DNA from: Jacaranda mimosifolia
Taxonomy: Eukaryota; Streptophyta; Magnoliopsida; Lamiales; Bignoniaceae
Length of the DNA stretch: 64,000 nt
Assembly: GCA_018894105.1 (NCBI GenBank)
Contig: CM032119.1
Span: 18,555,246-18,619,245 of the forward strand
Direction of reading: 5' to 3'
This document shows positions 11,806-22,940 of the stretch, one piece after another. The position numbers and the translations under genes are program-made. The notes beneath the pieces are model-generated. The model made no database searches and was not told the DNA's origin. It worked only from the letters and a program-made list of their open reading frames with translations. Position 1 is the stretch's first letter. Every line of letters begins with the position of its first letter.

Positions 11806-12623
11806 TGTAGACATATCAATTTTAACGCAATTGGAGAGTGATACGTATAAAATAATGTGCGAATTATTAATTCAAACTTTTCTATTTATCTTAGAATTTA
11901 TTAAATTTAATTTCAAAATATAAATAGTTAATTTTAATTAATACTCTAGTATTTATTTTATGCTCAAATCAAATATTGATAAGTATCAAAGATAAAGTGT
12001 CTATGCCTATAGACCAATCAAATCAAAGATAATTGATACTATCTCTTAATATTTGATATTATCTCTTCATTTTTGATATTATCTTATCAAATAGGTAATC
12101 ATCAAAGAAGTTCAAATCAACCTAAAATTATTCCATCAAACATCTATATAAAGGGGATGATTAAGGCTCATTCAACACACAACACAAATTTTAGCAAGTG
12201 AGAAAAACTTTGCAGGAGTCCAGCGATTTTCTCTAACAAATCCAAGGAGATCCATGAAGTTCCAGGCGTTCTTCACAGAGCTCATCAAATTTAGGTGTTT
12301 GATTCAAGATTAAGGTGCGAAGCCCTCGGATTGTCGTTATTTTCGTCAAATCAAACTCAAGGAGATCCACAGCCTTCAAGGCATTCTTCGCAAAGCTCAT
12401 ATATTATTGACGTTTGATTCGAGATTAAGGTAGGGAGACCTACAGTGTTAACGTCATTCATCATGAAGATCATCAAATTTCAAGATCATATTTGGAAGGG
12501 AAGAATCAGAGGATTAGATTAGAGATTAGATCCACAATTGATAGATTTTAATTTCATTCTTATTTGTATGATTTTTCTTGTCTTGTAATTTTAATTTTGC
12601 AGACAAAGAAATTTGCACTTGCA
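11806..12623 (+). repeat. 3' LTR (copy C)
   Basis: Begins TGTAGACATATC after the purine-rich 'tgaaattggggca' and ends 'gcacttgca'. It keeps the 'ctatataaagggg' promoter block near 12147. It has three of the ~100-bp tandem units; the spacing of the last is shortened by a deletion relative to copy B. Confidence 0.88.
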
Positions 12624-14283
12624 GCTAAAAAAGCCAGAGTTCAGGGGATATTACAACAATTATTAGATGTGATCGTGAGGCATTCCTACAGTTTAGACTT
12701 AAGTGTTTTTCGATTACTTTTTTGCCTTATAAAAGAATAGTACTACATTATTGAAACTCATTTGTATAAATTGACATTTTATTGGAAATATTGATTAAGG
12801 TACACGCTAAAATATTAAAGAAATTAAAAATAAAATAAATTATTAAGTAAAAGAAGGAATAAAAGTAAAAATGGATTTACGGCACGCAAAAAACTACCCT
12901 CACTTTAAAGTAGAATACGTTGTTGCCTAGGTGCAAACAGAACTCGACATCTACTCCTAAGATACAATGAACCTTCAAAAAAACCTTTACGTGTAAGAAT
13001 TTTCATGAACTTTAATATTCCCACAATCACGTTGTTTGATAAAAAAATACTCAAAGTGATTGTAGAATTTAAAGAATATAGTAAAGATATATATCAAAGC
13101 AATCAAAGTGGGGAAAATGTTTATCAAAGCAATGAATGTAGACAGAACGATTTTTTATGTGTGTTTTCATCTACTACAAGGATACATATTTATAGTTTTC
13201 ATCAGCCCATTAATTTGGAAGAAAGACATATCTCTTTGTAAGAGACACAATTTCCATGAAAAGTCATCTTCAATTTGAATGAAAAGTTAGCTTATGATTT
13301 GAATGGAAAGGTCTAACTTTTAGCAAACAACTTCAAAAAAAAAAATTATTTTTGTTTTTGTTTTAGAAACATATTTAATTTATACTCAACATTTCCCCAC
13401 ATGTTTCAAAATAAAAATACAAAAAATATAACAATAAAGCGACTCTTTACTATGTAACAAGTGAAAGTGTTTAGCAGACTTGAACTTTTACTTATTGATA
13501 GCAGGCTTCCATGTGTAGAATTCATTGTGACCATAAGTCTTGAACTAGAATTCTCTATTGTAAATTATAGCAAGCTACACACAGAGTGAGGATTCTAAAA
13601 ATTCTATCGAGTTAGCATATCAACTGCCATGCACTAGTACCTTGTTTCACAAGTGCTCTAGAGATAAGTCCAAGTTTCATAGGTTGCGGTCCCACAACCA
13701 CACTGCATAGGCGAGTTCTTCAGGGGTACTTTGCAATACAATACCCTAGTCATTAGCTTTGAACTCATTAAGAGCAACTCACTCAACCTTTATTGTTGCA
13801 GTACAACACTTATTACTTCGCAAGTAAGATATCAATATTTATAGTGTTGTTCAATTACTTAAACAACTTATTTTTATCGGGATCTCTAATAAGTAAGGTT
13901 GGGTTGCCATTGCTGATGATTAATTTTATGGACTCATAGTATCCTCTTTTCAAATTAGAGCCTATTTAAATATACATATATACATGTTTTCTTTTTCATT
14001 TTTTTTAAAACCATTTTCACAAGTTAAAAAATTAGTTATAGTTTGGAATTGAAAATTGGACATTTTGTTCGAAAATAATTATTGGTGTTGGTATAGAGTT
14101 GAAAAATTAGGTAATTTATATTTTTATACCTAGAAAGACATGTTTTTTCAAAATATAAGTGTATTTTAATTGTTTTAAAATGATAGTGGGTACTTTATAT
14201 TAAATCAAATTTCAATTTGATAGATATAATAATAGGATGATAGAGTAGGCTTATGATTAATTGAAAATGAAAACAAGCTCTCT
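12624..14283. other. Unclassified AT-rich stretch
   Basis: I recognise no gene. The part at 13440-13920 is less AT-rich and contains many phrases such as 'ataggttgcggtcccacaac', 'ttcaggggtactttgcaata' and 'ggttgggttgccattgctga'. It looks like transposon-derived sequence, but I cannot assign it to a class. Confidence 0.4.
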
Positions 14284-15615
14284 TTTTTTCTAATAAAAAC
14301 CACCAGTGCCTTGGCGGGGATTTAGACGAGCTCGTACCAATTTATTAACTAAAAAAACTAAAATTACAAATGTTCAAAAGAAAATAGAGAAAGAACTCCA
14401 TACTAAGCACATGAATATGAAAATCTAAAGGATGGAATCTCAATTTATCTAATCTTATAAATCGTAAAATTCTACCATGAAGATCATTTGGCCCCCAGAC
14501 TTTTAAATTTTGAGTGATACATGCTAGATTTGCAAGATAATCAGCTGCTTGATTCCCTTCTCCATAAATGTGCGAGATGCAAACTGTTAGGGATGATATA
14601 AGCTTTCTAATATTGCATAAAAGCTTATATATTCCAGAAGAATCTGATTGAATAAGTGATATTGCTACACTTGCGTCTATTTTCAACCAAATGTGATGAA
14701 ACCCCTTGTCTAAACATAGTTGGAGCCCTTTTTGCACCGTATATAATTCTACAAACATATTAGTATTGTCTCCCAAAAAATTATAAAATGCAAACCTTAC
14801 ATTTCCATGATGATCTATAAGTAATCCTCCAGCACCCACTATTCCTGGATTTCCTCTAGCAGCCCCATCAGTCTTCAATTCGCACCATGGCTCATTTGGT
14901 TTTAACGAATAAACCTTTGCAATCTCCTCCTTCTTTTGTTGTTGTACCCCAACTGTTGGCCTAATTGTATATCTTTTCTCCAATGCTTAAATTTAAATCC
15001 TTTTCCACAGTACATTACATGGATGAAATGTAATACCTTCCAAATAATTCTGCAACTATACATTTCTTGTTTCTATATTTATTATCATTTCTAGTTTCCT
15101 AAATATGCCTCAAAATAAGAATTGGGGTAAGTGCTCTAATATTTCCTTTTAGTTTAACTGTCGACATCTAATATTGGAGCATCAACAAAATATTGCTAGT
15201 ATTTGGAAATGAAATTTGGAACAAGTTTGCAAAATACTTCCGTACTTTTTATGTTTTTTCTCCATTTAAGAATAAGTGTTTTATAGCTTTAGTATGTTTG
15301 CAGCAAGGACACTTAGAGATAAGCTATAACCCTTTCTGTTGCATCCTCTTATCCACAAGTATCCAGTTATGCAACAACCTCCACGCAAAAATTGATACTA
15401 TGGGAGATAAATAATTAATCTAGATGTGCTCCACTAGACACTATACTGAATTTGTTTTCCTTATCAGATTGAGAATTTATGGAGAGAAAAAATACATGTT
15501 GTTCTTGGCATTCATATTAGTGTATCTTTTTTGAATAAATCAAAAGGGATGACACTAATTTCTTTAGCCAATGTAGCAGGTAAAACTTGATTCAATTTCT
15601 GCATATCCCAACTCC
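14284..15615 (-). mobile_element. LINE, 3' part (zinc-binding region and RNase H)
   Basis: This is the downstream end of a - strand LINE whose upstream part lies at 22941-25760. The copia element 15621-22935 separates them. From right to left (- strand 5' to 3'), 15600-15150 translates in pieces to a reverse-transcriptase zinc-binding region, including 'DKRMQQKGYSLS', then comes an RNase H frame. A T-run at 14283-14291 on the + strand may be the remnant of the poly(A) tail that ends LINEs. Confidence 0.8.
14345..14983 (-). CDS. LINE-type RNase H domain (RVT_3-like), 212 residues open
   Basis: The frame is open for 212 codons and carries the RNase H fold signature of plant LINE ORF2 C-termini. 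Motifs are 'KTDGAARGNPGIVGAGGLLI' (first catalytic Asp, about residues 38-57), an acidic residue in 'NMFVELYTVQKGL', 'WLKIDAS' and 'ISHIYGEGNQAADYLANLA' (last catalytic region). Such a domain degrades the RNA of RNA/DNA hybrids during target-primed reverse transcription. Its ATG need not be a real start, because the domain is normally the tail of a longer ORF2. The frame has stayed open while the rest of the LINE is broken. A domesticated RNase H-like gene is the alternative, but the adjoining zinc-binding remnant favours LINE origin. Confidence 0.8.
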   Translation of the reverse strand: MEKRYTIRPTVGVQQQKKEEIAKVYSLKPNEPWCELKTDGAARGNPGIVGAGGLLIDHHGNVRFAFYNFLGDNTNMFVELYTVQKGLQLCLDKGFHHIWLKIDASVAISLIQSDSSGIYKLLCNIRKLISSLTVCISHIYGEGNQAADYLANLACITQNLKVWGPNDLHGRILRFIRLDKLRFHPLDFHIHVLSMEFFLYFLLNICNFSFFS

Positions 15616-15620
15616 CGTTA

Positions 15621-16654
15621 TGATAGTAAAAAAGGGATCAAGATGGGGATGAATTATTCTTTTTCAAGGAATAATATACTTTTTGCTTTTTAAAAATACT
15701 TGTGAAAATTTGATAAAAAAAACCAGATTTAATAATCCAAAAGGATAATGAATGAAATTTAAGAAAATAGAAAATATAAAAGACACAAGGATTTATAGTC
15801 ATTTGGCAAGCCTATATCCACTATCTAAAATATAATCTTAGGATTTTTATCCTGCAATACTGTTAAAGATCCAAAAGAAAATACAGTTGATAATAAGATA
15901 TGAATCAATAATTTAAAGCAACTATCTCCTGCCAGAAACAGCCTGACAGAAAGATCAATGGAAGGTAGAGGCAACTTCCAGACTAAAGCCTGTAGGGTTT
16001 TGATATTTGGAGAATGGCTTAAGTTTGTTCTGACTCATTCATTTACCCACTTAAATAGACAGAGTTCATTCAGGATCTTTTGCATCTTCCAGACATATCA
16101 TGTTGCCATATAAAGTTCCAGCCATAACTTCCCTTTCCCGAGTCCAGGTTGCCATAAAAAAATTCCAACAACATCTTTTTTTTTTCCTTTCTTCTTTGAA
16201 TATATGGAATTAGCTTTGATCGTGTGGCTATGTAAATCTCTAATAGTAACTTTCATTCTTTGATTGCAGGTTGTCATGGTGAAGTTCCAACAACTACTTT
16301 TCTTACCTATTGTTGGAAGATCATATAGATTTTCCTTCCTTCTAAGCATGATTTAGATAATTATCTTGGAGATTGATCCAACATATATCTTTTTCTAAAT
16401 AACTCTTTCTTGATTGCAGGTTTCCATGTGAAGTTTCAACAGAAACTTTCCTTCTTTATTTTCAAAAAATCATGCTGATTTTCATTCCTTTTTGCATGCA
16501 TGAATTGGGTGATTATTTCACAAATATTTTAGAATTGAATCAACAGATTTCTTACTTTAAATAGCTCTGCATTGTATATAAAAAATGCAGATCAGTAATA
16601 AAAATCATCTAGCAAAATGATCATTATCAAAACCAATGTGAGGAGATTCCAACA
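15621..16654 (-). repeat. 3' LTR of the nested copia element
   Basis: On + it runs from 'tgatagtaaaaaagggatca' to 'gaggagattccaaca'. It aligns over its whole length with 21906-22935. Confidence 0.93.
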
Positions 16655-16668
16655 ATCTCTCCCTTTTT
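16655..16668 (-). other. Polypurine tract of the copia element
   Basis: The - strand reads 'caaaaagggagagat' directly before the 3' LTR start 'TGTTGGAATC'. This is the expected plus-strand primer. Confidence 0.8.
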
Positions 16669-19600
16669 GATGATGACCCATTTTGCATGTGAGGATATGA
16701 TAATCACTCCCCTTGAATTTGTGTTCTCCCTGTCTAAAAAACTTTATCAAGAGAAAATGAAACTATTGACAAAAACCCGAGCAAAACTTATACTCCTCTA
16801 TTTGCAAGTTTTTCTAAAAGATATACAATAGCAGCAATTAATTAAATGAGATGCAAGACAACCAAAGCACGTTTACCAAGACATAAATTTAGTCCTAACA
16901 CAAGATTCCAATCATAATTATAGTTGCAATAGCAAAAAATGCATCATAATATGATCTTAAGACAACATCTAAGCGTAATATCTAAGTCATGAAAATGAGA
17001 GTATACATCAAAATGCTTAGTTGTCACATGCACAAAGTCTCCTCCTCAGCATCAAAAAAGGACTAGCAAAGCATTATCAAAATTGTCATGTGATAGAAGT
17101 TGAAAATGCTAAGTATTATTTGAAAATGTTAGTTGTATTTTAGTTAGTTGAGAAATACTTTACACTGGAGAAGAGATTATGCCAAGCTGGATTTTAAGAA
17201 AGTTATATCGATCTTCTGGAAGAGCCTTAGTGAAGATGTTAGCTAATTAATACTTTAAATCGATCTTCTGGAAGAGCTTTAGTGAAGATGTCAGCTAATT
17301 AGTACTTGGTTTATAAAAAATTTATGCAGACAACATTGCTATTCGCATGATCTTTTATAAAATGATGCATGATTTCTATTTGTTTTGTTCTAGAGTGATG
17401 AATGGGATTTTTTGTAATAGTAATTGCACTGGTATTATCATATTTGATGGGTATATTGAAAAAATCCATACCGTAATCCTAGAGAGTTTGTTTCATCGAA
17501 AGGATTTGAGTGTAGCAATTGCCAAGTGCCATGAATTCTATTTTGGTTGTTGATAGTGTGACAACACTTTACTTTTTGCTACACCAGCTGACTAATCATT
17601 CTTCAAGAAATTGGCATGTTCCTGCGGTATTTTTTCCGTCAATTTTGCAACCTGCATAGTCCGCATTAGAATAGTTAATGAGAGAGAATGAGTTTGAGCG
17701 AGGACACCACGTACCAAGATGTGGAGATCCATTTAGATATCTTAAAATTCATTCATTGCTCGAAGGTGAGACTCCTTTGGATTTGCTTGAAATCGGAGAC
17801 ATGAGCTGGTTGAGAAAAGGATATCCGGCCTACTTGCTATAAGGTATAGTAGACTTCCAATAATCCCTCGGTACGTCGTTTCATCAACTTCTTTTTCTTT
17901 TAAGTCAAGTTCTAGTTTTGTATTTGGTGTCATAGGGATAGATTTCTCTTTCCAATTGTCCATTCCAAATTTTTTGAGCAGTTCCCTTGTATATTTTTCT
18001 TGGAAAATATATATACCAATGGAACTTTGCTTGATTTGAAGTCCAAGGAAGAAATTCAATTTTCCCATGAGGCTCATCCCAAACTCACTCTTCATGGAAT
18101 TTGCAAAATCTTCACAAAGAAAATCTTTAGTACTACCGAATATAATGTCATCTACATAAATTTGTACAATTAGTATATTACTATCAACTTTCTTGATAAA
18201 AAAATGTGGTGTCAATTTTGCCCATAGAAAAGCCCTTAGAAAGAAGAAATGTGCTTAGCCTTTCATATCATGCCGTAGGAGCTTATTTCAAGCTATTTAA
18301 AAATGCACTTTTAATGTCCATTTGAAAAAGTGTAAAATTTTTATATGATCCATGTGCTTATATACGAATTGATTCTAGTCGTGCTACGTGTGCATATGTT
18401 TCATCAAAATCAATACCTTCCTCTTGGGAATAGTCTTTTGCAAAGAGTCTCACTTTGCTTCTTACTACATTACCTTTTAAGTCTAGTTTGTTTCTAAATA
18501 CCCACTTGGTTCCTATTATTGGTCTGTCAGTGGGCCTTTCGACCAAGTTCCACACCTTATTTTTTTCAAACTGGCAAAGTTTTTTCTCCATGGAAATCTT
18601 CCAATACCTATCATTCAAAACTTCATGTATATCCACAGGTTCTATAAGAGATAGAAAAACAGCATTAGTGACATTTTCATCCTTTGCTTTAGATCGTGTC
18701 ATGATTCTAGCATGCGGATTCCCCATTATTTTGTCAGTTGGATGACTTGATACGTGTTTAAACTTTCACATTTTTTTCTTTTACCTATGTATCAGAACTT
18801 CCAGTTGATACTTCATCAATATTTTTCTTGGAGTTTTCTTTTTCAACTTCATTTTCTTGCATACCGAAACTTTCAGTTGAAACTTCATTAGTGTTTTTCT
18901 CGGAACTTCCTTTTTTTGCTTCCTTTTCTTGTTGTACAACTTCAATTACTTTGTCAATACCTAAAGTTTCTATGCTCAAGGTATCCTTGGCAAGATATGG
19001 ATTAGCCTCACCAAAAACAACATGTATGGATTCTTGCACAGTCCTTTTACGTTTGTTAAATACTCGATAGGCCTTACTATGAACAAAATATCCAATGAAT
19101 ATACCTTCATTAGACTTGGGATCAAATTTAGTCAAATGATCTCTATCATTCAAAATAAAGCATTTGCATCCAAACACATGAAAATATGAGATATTTGGTA
19201 TTTTACTGTTCGACAAGTCATAGAGGGTTTTTTTGATAAAAGGCCTTAGGAAAACCCTATTAATGATATAGCATGTGCATTAGCTACCTCCCCCCAAAAT
19301 GACTTAGGTAAATCATATTCATTTAGCATTGTACGAGCCATTTCTTGAAGGATTTTATTTTTTCTTTCCACTACCCCATTTTGTTGCAATGTTTTTGGTG
19401 TAGAAAAGTTATGAAAGTAACCATTTTCATCATAAAAGATCATAAAATCATTATCATCGAATTATTTTCCATGACCGCTTTAAATTGTTTTAATGGAATA
19501 TCCTTTTTCATTTTGAATTTTCTTAGTAAGTGATACAAACGATTTTAATGCTTTATTTTTAGGAGCAAGAAAATGAGCCCAAGTAAAACGAGAAAAATCA

Positions 19601-21784
19601 TCAACAATAACAAAGATATATTTACTACCACCAATAGAAGATACTTTTGTAGGTCCAAATAAATCTAAATGAAGAAGATCAAGTGACCAAGATGAGGTGA
19701 TATCATTTATGGGTTTGAACGATGTCTTAATTTGTTTTCCTTTTACACATGCATCACATATTTTATTCTTAGTAAAATCAATTTTAGGAATTCCTTTAAT
19801 AAGATCCTTGTGAACAAGATGATCATGAAGTTTATATTTGCATGTCCTGAACATCTATGTCAGGTCCAGCTGGAATCTTCAGAAGCAAGAAGGTATTCAA
19901 CATTCTGATTGGAAAGATCATCTAAATTAATATAGTAGATGTTTCTAACTCTAGCAATAGTAAAAATGGTCTCATCATTTTTGGTAACATTGCAATGAGA
20001 AGGCTAAAATTGTATTTGATACCCACTATCACAAAGTTGATTGATGCTTACTAGATTATGCTTAAGCCCATTTACCAGTCAAACATTCTCAATGGAAGTT
20101 CCATCCCTATTTCCAACTGTCCCTTTACCTATAATTTTCTTTTTCATGTTTTCAGCAAATAGGATGCGGTTTCCAGCATTGAAGTCCTGTAAGTTTGTGA
20201 AGAAGGTTTTATCTCTCATCTGTCTGGATCATCCGTTGTCCAGATACCATTTGCCTTTACAATTGGCTTCCTTGATTGTTTCCTACATAACATATTGAAG
20301 TTACTTTAGATACCCATATAGTACTGGGTCCTTGTTGGCTAGATTTTGGAACCCATATGTATTTAGTTCCAATTTTGTTCTTTATCGGGCACCTATAAGG
20401 AGCATGACCACATCTTCCACAAGTATGACTGGTTTTTCAATTTATGTTTTTAGAGTGGTTAGCGAAATGAAATGTTCGATTTTTTATTTCTTTTATTTTC
20501 CCTTAATATTTCTCTTTAGATTATAATTTTCTTCCAATAGAAAAGCATTTTCATTTTCAAGGTGTTGAATATTCTCGACAAGTTTATTCCTATCATCTAT
20601 ATCATTTTTAATAATCATATTGTAAGTTTGAACAAGTTCAGCTTTTTTATCAAGAAAGTTCTGAATTTGATCATTAATTGAGTTAATTTCCTTTTAAAGT
20701 TTCGCTAACTGATTTTGATACTCTTCATGCAAATTAGACACGTTAGAACCTTCATTCTCACATTCAGAATCACTGCAATTTAATTCAGAGATAAAAGTTA
20801 CCTGTCTACTAGCCATGAGGCAGTTGTCCTCATTGTTGAAATGGTATGAGTTAAAATCGTCCCATGTAATCATCTTCACTTTGGATTTGGAACTTTGATC
20901 AGATTTGGGATTTCTTTTGAGTTTTGGACGCCTTTTGTGCCCAATTTCATGGTATTCAAGAAAAACGATCTACTCAGATCGTTTGAAATCAGCATTGCTT
21001 ATCCTGGAATTTATTTTGGTGTCTCTTTTGAATCAGTTCTTTACCTGTGTTAGATGCTCGAGATGTTTTATGATCATTGCTATTTTGTCATTTATGGCTT
21101 CTTTATCTAAATCTCTTGATCATCATTCTAGTCAATTTGTTTCGAGTTGAATGCAATATTCCTTTTATTTTTACTGTCGGAACTTTCTTCCTTCATTAGG
21201 AGTGTTATTTCATGAGAGATAAGTGATCTAATAAACTCTCCCATTGATCGAGTTTCCAAATTCTTAGCTTCATGTATTATAGCGACTTTCAGTGTCCACT
21301 CCTCAGGTAAAGATCGTAGGATTTTTTGACCTTGCTCACTTTCGAATATTGATTTCTCTATTGCAAACATAGGGTTGACTATCTCCATGAAACGTACGTA
21401 CATTTGACTAATCGGTTCACCTATTTTCATGGAAAACATTTCATATTAGTGAGTAATTAATGCGATTCTTTCTTGTTTTACTTGAGATATCCCTTCATGT
21501 GTAACTTGAAGCACGTCCCATATCTCTTTTGTGGAGGAACATGTGCTGACTCGATTGTATTCTTCTTTAACCAAGGCACAGAAAAGAATGTTTTTAGCTT
21601 TACCTTTCATGGACAACATCTTTTTGTCTTCTGTGGTAAGTTCTATTCTGCTTTTCTGGGACATATTCTTGGTGGATGAAATAAGTAACTCGTCAATGAC
21701 TATACTCCATAAATTATAGTTAAGAGCTATGATAAGCTCTTCGATCCGATTTTTCCATGTGGAGTTGTTTGTTCTGTCGAACAA
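16669..21784 (-). pseudogene. copia gag-pol polyprotein, broken
   Basis: Read on the - strand, the pieces follow copia order. The Gag N-terminus is near 21784 ('MFDRTNNSTWKNRIEELI'). Gag_pre-integrase and integrase core are at 19854-19480 ('KICDACVKGKQ', 'LDLLHLDLFGPTK', 'IFVIVDDFSRFTWA') and at 19443-19246 ('TPKTLQQNGVVERKNK'). The integrase tail is at 19216-18785 ('HVFGCKCFILN', 'GIFIGYF'). Reverse transcriptase is at 18726-17742 ('KWVFRNKLDLKGNVVR', 'IVQIYVDDIIFGST', 'SLLYLIASRPDILFS'). RNase H is at about 17740-17200 ('NADYAGCKIDGKNTAGT', 'DNTSAITITKNPIHHSRTKQ', 'LADIFTKALPEDRF'). Stops and frameshifts separate the pieces, so no polyprotein can be translated. The YVDD catalytic box of RT is preserved. 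Confidence 0.9.
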
Positions 21785-21888
21785 AGATGGACGAGTATGC
21801 GACTACCCTTCTGCATAAACATCAAAACGAGACGCAGCCATTAGGATCGATTAAGCTCAAGTTGGTTAGAATTAATTTTGTAAGGCCC

Positions 21889-21905
21889 AAAGCTCCGATG
21901 CCAAT
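21889..21905 (-). other. Primer-binding site of the copia element
   Basis: The - strand sequence after the 5' LTR is 'attggcatcggagcttt'. It resembles the usual initiator-Met tRNA primer site ('tggtatcagagc') with two changes. Confidence 0.75.
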
Positions 21906-22935
21906 TGATAGTAAAAAAGGAATCAACAGAGGGGTGAATTGATCTTTTTCAAGGAATAAGATACTTTTTACTTTTTAAAAATACTTATGAAAATTTGATA
22001 AAAAACCAGTTTCAATAAAATCCAAAAGGATAATAAATGAAATTTAAGAAAACAATAAACATAAAAGACATGAGGATTTATAGTGGTTCAGCAAGCCTAT
22101 ATCCACTACCTAGGATATAATCTTAGGATTTTTAACTTGGAATATTATTAAAGATCCGAAAGATAATATAGTAGATAATAAGAGATGAATCAACGACTAA
22201 AAGCAACTATCTCTTGCCAGAAACAGCCTAATGGAAAGATCAATGGAAGGTAGAGGCAACTTCCAGACTAAAAGCTGTAGGGTTCTGATATTTGGAGAAT
22301 GGCTTAAGTTCGTTCTGACTCATTCCTTTACTCCTTTAAATAGATGAAGTAGATTGAGGATCTTTTGCATCTTCTAGACATGTCATGTTTCCATATAAAG
22401 TTCCGGTTGTAATTTCCCTTTCTTGAGTCCAGGTTGCGATATAGAAATTTCAACGACAACTTTCCTTTTTCCTTTCTTCTTTGAATATATGGAATTAGCT
22501 CTGATCATGTGACTATGTAAATCTCTAACAGTAACTTTCATTCTTTGATTGCAGGTTGCCATGTTGAAGTTCCAATGACTACTTTCCATACTTGTTGCTG
22601 GAAGATTATATAGATTTTCCTTCCTTCATTTTTGGCATGAATTAAGCAAATCTTGGAGATTGATCCAATAGATATCTTCATTTAAATAACTCTTTTTTAT
22701 TGCAAGTTTCCATATGAAGCTCCAATAGAAACTTTCCTTCTTTATTTTTGGAAAATAATGCAAAATTTCATTCCTTTTTACATGCGTGAATTGGGTGATT
22801 ATTTCATAAATATTATAGAATTGAATCAATAGATTTCTTACTTTAAATCGCTCTGCATCAAATATCAAAAATAAAGACCATTAATAAAAATCATCTAGCA
22901 AAATGATCATTATCAAAACCAATGTGAGCCCAACA
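21906..22935 (-). repeat. 5' LTR of the nested copia element
   Basis: On + it runs from 'tgatagtaaaaaaggaatca' to 'gtgagcccaaca', followed by the 'catta' target duplication. Confidence 0.93.
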
Positions 22936-22940
22936 CATTA

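Larger units (their letters stand above)
8684..12623 (+). mobile_element. Complete non-autonomous gypsy-type LTR retrotransposon (family 1, copies B and C)
   Basis: Two LTRs of 856 bp (8684-9539) and 818 bp (11806-12623) flank a 2.27-kb interior. The flanks are 'gctac' (8679-8683) and 'gctaa' (12624-12628), a 5-bp target-site duplication with one mismatch. The interior has a primer-binding-like segment directly after the 5' LTR, a decayed gag, then about 1 kb of repetitive non-coding sequence and a polypurine tract. I see no protease, reverse transcriptase, RNase H or integrase. The element therefore depends on enzymes made elsewhere and is similar in layout to LARD-type derivatives. LTR divergence is substantial by eye, so the insertion is old. 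Confidence 0.88.
15621..22935 (-). mobile_element. Full-length, decayed Ty1/copia retrotransposon nested in the LINE
   Basis: A 7,315-bp element transcribed on the - strand. LTRs are 15621-16654 (3' LTR, 1,034 bp) and 21906-22935 (5' LTR, 1,030 bp), co-linear and strongly similar by eye. Target duplications are 'cgtta' (15616-15620) and 'catta' (22936-22940), one mismatch. The primer-binding site and polypurine tract sit in the expected places, and gag-integrase-RT-RNase H follow in copia order. The LINE coding sequence continues on both sides, which proves that this insertion came later. Confidence 0.93.
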
